From JACPFJ01 sp036504875 (lineage in GTDB: Bacteria; Desulfobacterota; Desulfuromonadia; Geobacterales; Pseudopelobacteraceae), in NCBI GenBank assembly GCA_036504875.1, contig DASXUK010000047.1, forward strand, positions 33,214 through 97,213: 64,000 nt of DNA, read 5' to 3'. The notes under the pieces are model-generated. The model was given only the letters and a program-made list of their open reading frames with translations. It was not told where the DNA came from and made no database searches. The translations under genes and the position numbers were made by a program. Shown piece after piece: positions 42,089 to 48,840 of this stretch. Each line of letters opens with the position of its first letter. The first letter of the stretch is position 1.

Positions 42089-42784
42089 TTAAAATGTCCC
42101 TGGCAGATGGCATTTCTGGCAGACTTTGCCATTGGATCTGTCTTTGAAATTGCCGGCCTTCCAGCTCCGCGGATGAGGCCGCACCTTGCCGCTGCTATGG
42201 CACTGAATGCAGACGTCGCCCTCGGGATGGCAGGCTTGGCACGACTGCAGATTTCTGCGTGCTTCAATGGAATGTTCACCGATAGCAAACGAATATCTCT
42301 GGTGGTCCGGACCCAGCATGAGGTGCGACTTGATCCGCAGCTTACCTGCCGGGAATCTGCTGTGGCAGGAATTGCAAAATGCTTTTGCATCATGACAGCG
42401 GTAACACTGCTGCGGGTTGTCCTGGGCCTTGATCGGGTGGAGGCTGATAAAGTCGCTGCGATGGCTCTTCGGCTTGTAATCGCGCCTGAAGTTTTCAACA
42501 CCTAAGTCATCACCGGATCCGCCGCCTTGGTGGCAATCAAGACACCATTTTTGCATATGGCACTCTTTGCAGTTGTTGCCGGCCTTGCTGGCCAGTACAC
42601 GGTGGCCGCGCACGAAATCGGCATCGTGATTGGGGGCTATGCCTTCGCCTTTGTGGCAGGCATTGCACTCCTTGATTTCCATTTTGGCGTATTCTTTATG
42701 CGCCATCTTTTCAGCATATGATTGCTGCTGGAGATACACCAGGGCGCATCCCATAAGCGCAGCGATTAAGAAAAACTTTTTCAC
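42089..42784 (-). CDS. Periplasmic octaheme cytochrome, conduit copy 3 (OmaB-like)
   Basis: The protein has 231 residues with eight CXXCH motifs (CNACH, CKECH, CLDCH, CYRCH, CNSCH, CQACH, CIQCH, CQKCH). It is nearly identical to copy 2, including the HKEYAKMEIKECNACHKGEG start. Spacing to porin (15 bases) and to large cytochrome (28 bases) is conserved, indicating one operon unit duplicated as a block. Confidence 0.93.
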   Translation of the reverse strand: MKKFFLIAALMGCALVYLQQQSYAEKMAHKEYAKMEIKECNACHKGEGIAPNHDADFVRGHRVLASKAGNNCKECHMQKWCLDCHQGGGSGDDLGVENFRRDYKPKSHRSDFISLHPIKAQDNPQQCYRCHDAKAFCNSCHSRFPAGKLRIKSHLMLGPDHQRYSFAIGEHSIEARRNLQSCQACHPEGDVCIQCHSSGKVRPHPRSWKAGNFKDRSNGKVCQKCHLPGTF

Positions 42785-42799
42785 TGATGTTCCCCCTTT

Positions 42800-44008
42800 C
42801 TAAAAATCATAGTTGAAGGCGGCGCGACCTTGCCAGTCGCTCTTGAAATGAGCATTGACGTCGTCTTCAATCCGCACGGAGGCGGACATATTCTGAGTTA
42901 ACTTATATTTTGCGCCGCCCCAGTATTTACGGGCTGTTTCCTCACCGGTTACCCGATCGCGCTCATAGACGTCGAAGTGGATACCGGCAGCCAACTCCAG
43001 CGGCTTGATCGGTTCATAAACAACTTCGGCAATGCCGCCGTTGAGTTTGCCGCCATAACCGCTGCGGCGATCGTAGTTCAAATTCAATTGAACATGCTGA
43101 ATCGGACGAATGCGACACCCTATTTCAAATACATCGGCATCGGCACCTTCGCCATAATCCTGCTTGCTGTAGCCGGCATTGAGAGAGAACATCTCATTGA
43201 TAGTGTAGTCAGCCCTGAAAACGCCTTCCTGGTATCGATCCACGGCAAAAACCGAGTAAATCGAGGTGGAGTCGAAGGTTGGATAGCTCTGGTACCATTC
43301 ACCGGTGAAGACCAGGTCTGCGGTGGGGAAGTACTTGACGCCGGCGAGAACCTCGCTGAATGTCTCGCTCGGCATGTCAAAGCGGGTATTGGCATAAACC
43401 TTGACCGAATTAAAGAGGTATTGCTTGAACGATGCACCTAATTGATCGCGGGCAATGCCGTCTTTGTCGAACTTCATGAAGTAGCTGAGTTCGGCGTCTG
43501 TTTTTTGGAAACCTGCCAGGTAGGCAGCGGCACCAAAAACAAAATCGTGAGACCGGGTGGCCTCGCCGTTCAGATCAAAAAACACATTGCGCCCCCCCAT
43601 TACGGAGAAGCCTACCGGGCCGATTTTCTTAAGTTCGATCTGACCCCCATCAACCAGGGCGCTACCGGCGGCATAATTGATAAATTGCCGTCCAAAACGC
43701 AGATCTACCTTGTCATACAGATCACGGTAATCGGCGAAAAGGTAGTAGAGCCTGCCATTCAGGCCATCACCATTGCGGACATCCTGGGTAGCACGACCAT
43801 ATCCCTGAAGTGTAAGTTTGCCGGCCTTGTCAATGTTAGTAATTGACAAATTGAGGTACTCGGCAAACTCAGCCTGCTTCTTTTCAGTGAAAATGTCGTT
43901 GAACCACAGGAATTGGGTGGAGCTTCGACCATGAACTTCCGCAGACCAAGCTGTTGATGCCGCCAGGAGCGGAATGCATGCGAGCATGTGAAGAATCCAT
44001 TTGCCCAT
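42800..44008 (-). CDS. Porin of electron conduit, copy 3 (OmbB-like)
   Basis: The protein has 402 residues with a signal peptide (LACIPLLAASTAWSA), a barrel with the same strand motifs as copy 2 and terminal AAFNYDF. ATG 44008 is eight bases from AGGAGG; a TTG one codon upstream is possible. It is first gene of the rightmost conduit operon, whose leader shares a ~110-base block with that of copy 2. Confidence 0.92.
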   Translation of the reverse strand: MGKWILHMLACIPLLAASTAWSAEVHGRSSTQFLWFNDIFTEKKQAEFAEYLNLSITNIDKAGKLTLQGYGRATQDVRNGDGLNGRLYYLFADYRDLYDKVDLRFGRQFINYAAGSALVDGGQIELKKIGPVGFSVMGGRNVFFDLNGEATRSHDFVFGAAAYLAGFQKTDAELSYFMKFDKDGIARDQLGASFKQYLFNSVKVYANTRFDMPSETFSEVLAGVKYFPTADLVFTGEWYQSYPTFDSTSIYSVFAVDRYQEGVFRADYTINEMFSLNAGYSKQDYGEGADADVFEIGCRIRPIQHVQLNLNYDRRSGYGGKLNGGIAEVVYEPIKPLELAAGIHFDVYERDRVTGEETARKYWGGAKYKLTQNMSASVRIEDDVNAHFKSDWQGRAAFNYDF

Positions 44009-44116
44009 CAAATTAACCTCCTTTCCAAAACATTTAAATGCATTCTATGCTTAATACTGGGCCACATAGACAACCCTTACCCTACTTTCACCACCTCCTG
44101 TCTGTTTGTTGGTTAT

Positions 44117-44221
44117 ATGAGGCTGTTTGCTGCAATTGCATCAAACAAGTTTTCCGTACTTGTGAAAAGACGGAAGATCGTGACCTCGTTTACGCCGGAA
44201 CACTATCGTTTTAGCTCATAA
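44117..44221 (+). CDS. Small divergent ORF upstream of porin copy 3 (34 aa)
   Basis: It begins MRLFAAIASNKFSVLVKRRK and matches the ORF at 38093 over its first ~20 residues. It is divergent from the porin and followed 28 bases later by a strong plus-strand terminator hairpin. The peptide is basic and amphipathic. No clear ribosome site is seen. The shared terminator position after both copies is the best argument for a real transcript on this strand. Confidence 0.38.
   Translation: MRLFAAIASNKFSVLVKRRKIVTSFTPEHYRFSS
44124..44147. promoter_or_regulatory. 24-bp near-perfect palindrome upstream of porin copy 3
   Basis: TGTTTG-N12-CAAACA, with 11 of 12 base pairs symmetric around TGCAATTGCA. 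It is equivalent to 38106-38129 before copy 2 and lies 116 bases upstream of the porin ATG. It is a candidate operator shared by the two conduit operons. Confidence 0.48.
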
Positions 44222-44230
44222 AGTGAACGG

Positions 44231-44280
44231 CCAGGCCTTGCTGCCGATCAGCTCCAGGCAAGGCCTGGAGCTGATTTTTG
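44231..44280 (+). terminator. Terminator with competing alternative hairpin
   Basis: CAGCTCCAGGC / GCCTGGAGCTG (44249-44273, 3-base loop) is followed by ATTTTT, a strong plus-strand terminator. Its arms overlap a second 11-bp stem, CCAGGCCTTGC / GCAAGGCCTGG (44231-44268). The two cannot form together. On the minus strand the same pair would lie at the start of the porin leader. Confidence 0.65.
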
Positions 44281-44290
44281 ACAACTTAAT

Positions 44291-44319
44291 TTTATGCAAT
44301 TTAAATTATTTCATGTGAA
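44291..44319 (-). promoter_or_regulatory. Candidate promoter of conduit copy 3
   Basis: On the minus strand TTCACA and CATAAA are 17 bases apart in AT-rich sequence, about 285 bases upstream of the porin ATG. This would give a leader of about 275 bases containing the competing hairpins and the palindrome. Confidence 0.35.
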
Positions 44320-44424
44320 TAAATTATTAAGTGTGCATAAGGCTAGCCACTTTAATTAAAGTTAAAGAATTCTAAATAAAAAAAACAATTATAAATTACC
44401 AATTTTTATTTTTAACCATCACCA

Positions 44425-44454
44425 TTGACAATGCTCACTGATAAACATTATATT
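44425..44454 (+). promoter_or_regulatory. Sigma-70 promoter of the FmdB-like gene
   Basis: A perfect TTGACA (44425-44430) and TATATT (44449-44454) are separated by 18 bases, 34 bases before the start codon of the zinc-ribbon gene. Confidence 0.75.
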
Positions 44455-44487
44455 AAGCGGAACATTAGTTTAGGAGGTTTAGTCGTC

Positions 44488-44721
44488 ATGCCAGTTTATG
44501 AGTACCTATGCCAAGCTTGCGATCACCAGTTCGAGCTGCGCCAGAAATTTTCCGATCAGCCGGCCAGCGAATGTCCAGAATGTGGTGGTGCAGTCCAAAA
44601 AATGATTTCCTCTACTGCTTTCACTCTCAAGGGTAGTGGCTGGTTTTCAGAAGGTTATTGTCCCAAGACCGAGGCCCCCAAACCGGCCGGATGCGCCGGT
44701 GGAGGATGCTGCGCCGGTTAA
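44488..44721 (+). CDS. FmdB-family zinc-ribbon protein
   Basis: The protein has 77 residues from ATG 44488, which follows TAGGAGG. The frame extends upstream to 44425 across the promoter and is not coding there. The start MPVYEYLCQACDHQFE and CPECGG form the CXXC...CXXC zinc ribbon typical of FmdB/putative regulatory proteins. The tail is glycine- and cysteine-rich (CAGGGCCAG). The role of the family is unsettled. Confidence 0.92.
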   Translation: MPVYEYLCQACDHQFELRQKFSDQPASECPECGGAVQKMISSTAFTLKGSGWFSEGYCPKTEAPKPAGCAGGGCCAG

Positions 44722-44770
44722 ATCCCTGCAGTCAGGGTCTGACTTGCATTAGTCGTGAAAGAACAAAATA

Positions 44771-44809
44771 AACGCCCTTCTTTTGGAAACTTGAGAAGGG
44801 CGTTCGTTT
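44771..44809. terminator. Terminator after FmdB-like gene
   Basis: AACGCCCTTCT / AGAAGGGCGTT with a 12-base loop is followed by CGTTTAT, about 50 bases after the stop. A-rich sequence on the left makes it plausible in both directions. Confidence 0.8.
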
Positions 44810-44926
44810 ATCTGCTGCCGACATCTTTTTCAATAAACCGCGCTGAGCAGTTATCGATAAATACTTCCAGCTTGCCGGGTGTTCTGTAACGTTCCACCTT
44901 TGACAGGCCCCAACTTCTAAACTATC

Positions 44927-44956
44927 TTTACAAAACAGAGTACAAGCCAGTATTAT
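44927..44956 (+). promoter_or_regulatory. Sigma-70-like promoter of folD operon
   Basis: TTTACA (44927-44932) and TATTAT (44951-44956) have an 18-base spacer, about 30 bases before the folD start. The gap 44810-44926 holds nothing else I can identify. Confidence 0.6.
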
Positions 44957-44986
44957 GTCCTGATTAATTTAATAGGAGACTTATCT

Positions 44987-45847
44987 ATGGCCAAAATTAT
45001 CGATGGCAAGGCAATCGCAGCAAAGATCCGGGCTGAGATTACAGCCGGGGTTCAAGAGTTGAAGCAGAAGGGGATTACACCCGGTCTGGCTGTGGTGCTG
45101 GTGGGGGACGATCCGGCCAGCCGCGTCTATGTCAGCATGAAGGAGAAGGCTTGTCACGAGGCAGGGATTTTCTCTGATGAATATAAGTTGCCGGTTGAAA
45201 CGAGCGAGGCCGACCTGCTGAGGCTGGTTGAAAAGCTCAATAATGATCCCAAAATCCATGGCATTTTGGTGCAACTGCCGCTGCCGCCCCAGATTGATAC
45301 CGATAAGGTGCTGGAGGCGATCTCCCCCAAAAAAGACGCCGATGGCTTCCATCCCTATAATGTCGGGCGCCTCTCGGTCGGCAAACCGCTTTTCCAGCCC
45401 TGTACCCCTTACGGAGTGATGCTGATGCTCAAGGAGGAAGGTGTTGAACTGGCCGGCAAGGAGGTGGTGGTGATCGGTCGTTCCAATATCGTCGGAAAAC
45501 CGGTCGCCATGATGTGTCTGGCTCAGCATGCCACGGTTACCGTTTGCCACTCCAGGACGCGTGATTTGCCCGCGGTTGTACGCCGGGCAGATGTGGTAAT
45601 CGCCGCTGTCGGCAGGCCGGAGATGGTCAAAGGTGACTGGATCAAGGAAGGCGCAGTCGTGATCGATGTCGGGGTTAACCGGGTGGGTGAGAAAAAACTG
45701 GTTGGTGATGTCGATTTTGCCGCAGCCAGCGAACGCGCCGCAGCCATTACCCCGGTGCCTGGCGGTGTCGGGCCGATGACCATCACCATGCTGCTTTTTA
45801 ATACGCTCGAATCGGCCCGCCGCTCGGCTGGTTACGTTTCCAGATGA
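44987..45847 (+). CDS. folD: Bifunctional methylenetetrahydrofolate dehydrogenase/cyclohydrolase
   Basis: FolD interconverts 5,10-methylene-, methenyl- and 10-formyl-tetrahydrofolate with NADP in the cytosol. The 286-residue protein has the active-site YVSMKEKACHEAG segment with the catalytic Lys near 56, GILVQLPLPPQ near 94, the nucleotide-binding VVVIGRSNIVGKPVA near 162 and the end signature ITPVPGGVGPMT. AGGAG precedes the ATG. The stop overlaps the next gene by four bases; folD, metV and metF form one C1 operon. Confidence 0.97.
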   Translation: MAKIIDGKAIAAKIRAEITAGVQELKQKGITPGLAVVLVGDDPASRVYVSMKEKACHEAGIFSDEYKLPVETSEADLLRLVEKLNNDPKIHGILVQLPLPPQIDTDKVLEAISPKKDADGFHPYNVGRLSVGKPLFQPCTPYGVMLMLKEEGVELAGKEVVVIGRSNIVGKPVAMMCLAQHATVTVCHSRTRDLPAVVRRADVVIAAVGRPEMVKGDWIKEGAVVIDVGVNRVGEKKLVGDVDFAAASERAAAITPVPGGVGPMTITMLLFNTLESARRSAGYVSR

Positions 45848-46491
45848 TAGTTTCGACCCAAAAACCGCTTGATCAGATTCTGGCGGCCCTGCAGGAGGGC
45901 AGCCGGGTCTTCATTATCGGTTGCGCCAAATGCGCCACAGTCTGCAAGTCTGGTGGCGAGGAAGAGGTGTTCCGGCTGCAGGAGGAATTGACTACTCATG
46001 GGCTTGACGTTACCGGCACCATCGTGATTGATGAGACCTGTCACATGCTGCGCACCGGTCGTGACCTGCGCTCGCGCCGCGAACAGGTCCAAGAGGCCGA
46101 CTTCCTGCTGGTGCTTTCCTGTGGGGCCGGAATCCAAGCGGTGGCCGAGGCTTCGGAAAAGAAAGTCGTGGCCGGTACCGATTCAAAGTTCCTGGGCAAC
46201 ATCCGCCGCTTTGGACAATTTGAACAGCGTTGCTCCCTGTGCGGGGACTGTCGTTTGAACGATACCGGCGGAGTCTGCCCGGTAACGGTCTGCGCGAAAG
46301 GCCTTTTAAATGGCCCCTGTGGCGGCATGCAAAACGGTAACTGCGAAGTTGACGAAAGCAGGCGCTGCGCCTGGGTTACGATCTACGAACGACTTGAGCA
46401 TCAACAACGGTCCCAACAGCTGGATGAAATCACTCCGGCCCGCGACTTTGCCCACAAACGCCATCCCAACAGCCTTATCCTAGAGAAATGA
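45844..46491 (+). CDS. metV: MetV-like methylene-THF reductase C-terminal domain protein
   Basis: The protein has 215 residues. Cysteines cluster at CAKCATVC near 27, and CSLCGDC with GVCPVTVCAKGLLNGPCGG follow near 135-160, expected for metal or Fe-S binding in the MTHFR_C (PF12225) family. In acetogens MetV pairs with MetF to form a methylenetetrahydrofolate reductase that does not depend on NAD(P)H directly. It sits between folD (ATGA overlap) and metF (1-base gap), supporting a MetFV-type complex here. Confidence 0.88.
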   Translation: MIVSTQKPLDQILAALQEGSRVFIIGCAKCATVCKSGGEEEVFRLQEELTTHGLDVTGTIVIDETCHMLRTGRDLRSRREQVQEADFLLVLSCGAGIQAVAEASEKKVVAGTDSKFLGNIRRFGQFEQRCSLCGDCRLNDTGGVCPVTVCAKGLLNGPCGGMQNGNCEVDESRRCAWVTIYERLEHQQRSQQLDEITPARDFAHKRHPNSLILEK

Positions 46492-46492
46492 C

Positions 46493-47365
46493 ATGCCCTC
46501 TATTTTAGCCAGAAAACTGGCGGCCAATGAATTTATCGTTACTACCGAACTGGCCCCGCCCCGTGGCTGTGACACCTCCGGTCTGTTACGTTCAGCTTCT
46601 TTTCTGGCACCCTTTGTGGATGTTATTAATATCACCGACAATCAAGGGGCAAATCTGCGCATGACTCCGCTTTTGGCGGCCGGCCTGCTGGTTCGGGAGG
46701 GCATCGAGCCGATCATGCAGCTCACCTGCCGCGACCGCAATCGTCTGGCGCTGCAAAGCGATCTGCTGGCTGCCGCCGCCATGGGAATCATCAACATTCT
46801 GGCCTTAACCGGTGATGCTATCGGTTGCGGCGATCACAGCCAGGGGCGCTCGGTCTTTGATCTGGACTCAGTATTGTTGCTGCAAACAATCAGCGCCATG
46901 AACAACGGACAGGATATGAACGGCGCGGCTTTAAGCGGTTCGGCCCGGTTTTTTGCCGGTGCTGCCGCCGCCCCCGAAGCGGAACCATTCGACGTCACGC
47001 TTCCCAAGCTTTCCAAAAAAGTCAGCGCCGGTTCACGTTTTTTTCAGACCCAGGCGGTGTTCAGCCCGCAGATGTTGGGTTTTTTCTGCGAAAAGGTGCA
47101 TCCGCTTGAAGTAAAGGTAATTGCTGGTATTCTTGTTTTGAAATCAGCAAAGATGGCTGAATTTATCAGTCGCAACATCCCTGGCCTAAAAGTGCCGCAA
47201 ACCATAATTGAACGTTTAAAAACCTCAACCGATCCAGCCGCCGAAGGAATAAAAATCGCGATCGAGATAGCCGAGGCGTGTCGTACGATCTGCGATGGTA
47301 TCCATATCATGGCCATGGGGCGTGATGATGTAGTACCTCAGGTAGTGGCAGAGATTCGTAGATAA
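46493..47365 (+). CDS. metF: Methylenetetrahydrofolate reductase
   Basis: MetF reduces 5,10-methylene-THF to 5-methyl-THF, feeding methionine synthesis or the methyl branch of the Wood-Ljungdahl route. It has 290 residues, a TIM-barrel flavoprotein. ELAPPRGCD near 19, NITDNQGANLRM near 46, QLTCRDRNRLALQSDLL near 75 and LALTGDAIGCGDH near 100 are family segments. The start follows the metV stop by one base. There is no C-terminal regulatory domain, as expected when MetV is separate. Confidence 0.95.
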   Translation: MPSILARKLAANEFIVTTELAPPRGCDTSGLLRSASFLAPFVDVINITDNQGANLRMTPLLAAGLLVREGIEPIMQLTCRDRNRLALQSDLLAAAAMGIINILALTGDAIGCGDHSQGRSVFDLDSVLLLQTISAMNNGQDMNGAALSGSARFFAGAAAAPEAEPFDVTLPKLSKKVSAGSRFFQTQAVFSPQMLGFFCEKVHPLEVKVIAGILVLKSAKMAEFISRNIPGLKVPQTIIERLKTSTDPAAEGIKIAIEIAEACRTICDGIHIMAMGRDDVVPQVVAEIRR

Positions 47366-47421
47366 TTCTCCCCCTCTTGCTTGCTGTCAATGTTGATCAA
47401 AATTTCATTCGAGGTACATTC

Positions 47422-48291
47422 ATGAAGGTTAAAAAAGCCATCTTCCCCGTCGCAGGTATGGGGACCCGCTTTCTTCCGGCGACCAAATCCTCTCCCAAAG
47501 AAATGCTGCCGCTGATCGATAAGCCGCTGGTGCAGTATGTGGTGGAGGAGGCAGTGGCCTCCGGTATTGAGCAGATCCTGTTCGTTACCGGGCGCGGAAA
47601 GCGGGCCATCGAGGATCATTTCGATAATTCGGTTGAGCTGGAAACGCACCTGCAGGAAAAAGGGAAAAACAAGAGCCTGCAGGCGATAAGGGAAATCGCT
47701 GATCTGCTGGATATCTTTTATGTGCGCCAGAAAAAGGCGCTCGGTCTGGGGCATGCAATCTTGTGCGCCAAGGATTTTGTGGGTAATGAACCCTTTGCCG
47801 TATTGCTGGGGGATGACATCATCGATAGTGAACGCCCTTGTCTGCGGCAACTCCTGGATACCTTTGAAACCTACAATAGCTCTGTTTTAGCACTGGAAAA
47901 AGTGCCGATGGAGAATATTTCCTCCTATGGTTGCGTGCGGGCCAATCAGGTTACGGAACGGGTCTACGATGTGCTGGACATGGTTGAAAAACCGAAACGT
48001 GAGGAGGCGCCCTCGGACATGGCCATCATCGGCCGTTATGTGCTTACACCGCGGATTTTCGGGATACTCGAACAGCAGGAGCCTGGCAAGGGGGGGGAAA
48101 TACAACTGACCGATGCGATACTGAAACTCTCCAAGCAGGAGAAGGTCTACGGCTGCCTCTTTGAAGGGTTGCACCATGACTGCGGCGATAAACTGGGATT
48201 TCTGAAGGCAACGGTAGATATGGCGCTTAAGCGCAAGGAGTTTCGCAAGGACTTTGAGGTATATCTGCGGCAGAGATTGCAGACTGCATAA
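47422..48291 (+). CDS. galU: UTP-glucose-1-phosphate uridylyltransferase
   Basis: GalU makes UDP-glucose for cell-envelope and polysaccharide synthesis. The 289-residue protein starts at ATG 47422 after GAGGT; upstream codons to 47377 are not conserved in type. It has the nucleotidyltransferase motif FPVAGMGTRFLPATKSSPKEMLP at the N-terminus (two pieces), QKKALGLGHAILCA near 110 and VEKPKREEAPSD near 190. It is followed by a clear terminator. Confidence 0.96.
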   Translation: MKVKKAIFPVAGMGTRFLPATKSSPKEMLPLIDKPLVQYVVEEAVASGIEQILFVTGRGKRAIEDHFDNSVELETHLQEKGKNKSLQAIREIADLLDIFYVRQKKALGLGHAILCAKDFVGNEPFAVLLGDDIIDSERPCLRQLLDTFETYNSSVLALEKVPMENISSYGCVRANQVTERVYDVLDMVEKPKREEAPSDMAIIGRYVLTPRIFGILEQQEPGKGGEIQLTDAILKLSKQEKVYGCLFEGLHHDCGDKLGFLKATVDMALKRKEFRKDFEVYLRQRLQTA

Positions 48292-48294
48292 CAG

Positions 48295-48330
48295 AAAAAG
48301 GCGATCCTGGAAAGGGTCGCCTTTTTAATT
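48295..48330. terminator. Bidirectional terminator between galU and TIGR04073-like gene
   Basis: AAAAAGGCGATCC / GGGTCGCCTTTTT (one mismatched/wobble pair) with loop TGGAAA is followed by AATTTT. It sits between convergent genes. Confidence 0.9.
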
Positions 48331-48349
48331 TTGATCTACAGAATTTAAG

Positions 48350-48745
48350 TTATTTTTTTTCTTCCTCCGGCTGGGGTGGGGCTTCCCGCTTGGGTTCCCA
48401 GCCCTGCCATACATAAGCCGGTTGGATCATAGGGTCATAATAGCCCGGCTGCGGCACGAGAAAAAAGATCGCCTCGGTCATGCCTATAAAACCCCGATAA
48501 AGTGTCATGCCAATTCCCTTGAGAGGACCGATCACATAGCCTGGGGCACCCATTTCGTGCACTGTCAGTATGCTCTGTTTAGGTAGCTCGGCAATACAGG
48601 TGACGGCATTGGTAAAGCCGCGGGTAAGCTTGATGGCCATTTTTTCGGCAATCCTTTCCGGCGGCGGTTGTTCTGCACGGGCAGCCAACGGAAAAGCGAT
48701 CAGGATGGTGAGCAGAAGTACGGGAATTAGCAGGGGCGTCTTCAT
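48350..48745 (-). CDS. TIGR04073-like exported protein (exosortase-associated family)
   Basis: The protein has 131 residues from the ATG at 48745, which follows AGGAGAGG. It has a signal peptide (LLTILIAFPLAARA). The body carries KLTRGFTNAVTCIAELPKQ near 38, GPLKGIGMTLYRGFIGMTEA near 75 and PQPGYYDP near 100, matching my memory of the small TIGR04073 family found in genomes with exosortase systems. No exosortase or PEP-CTERM gene is in the window. The tail is Pro/Glu/Lys-rich. Confidence 0.75.
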   Translation of the reverse strand: MKTPLLIPVLLLTILIAFPLAARAEQPPPERIAEKMAIKLTRGFTNAVTCIAELPKQSILTVHEMGAPGYVIGPLKGIGMTLYRGFIGMTEAIFFLVPQPGYYDPMIQPAYVWQGWEPKREAPPQPEEEKK

Positions 48746-48840
48746 AACCTCTCCTTTAATGGTGATTAAATACACCTTTTCAAGTCTCTTACCACAAAGC
48801 GCTGGTACTTGCAAAGGGTAACTTGGGTACCTCAGGCAGG

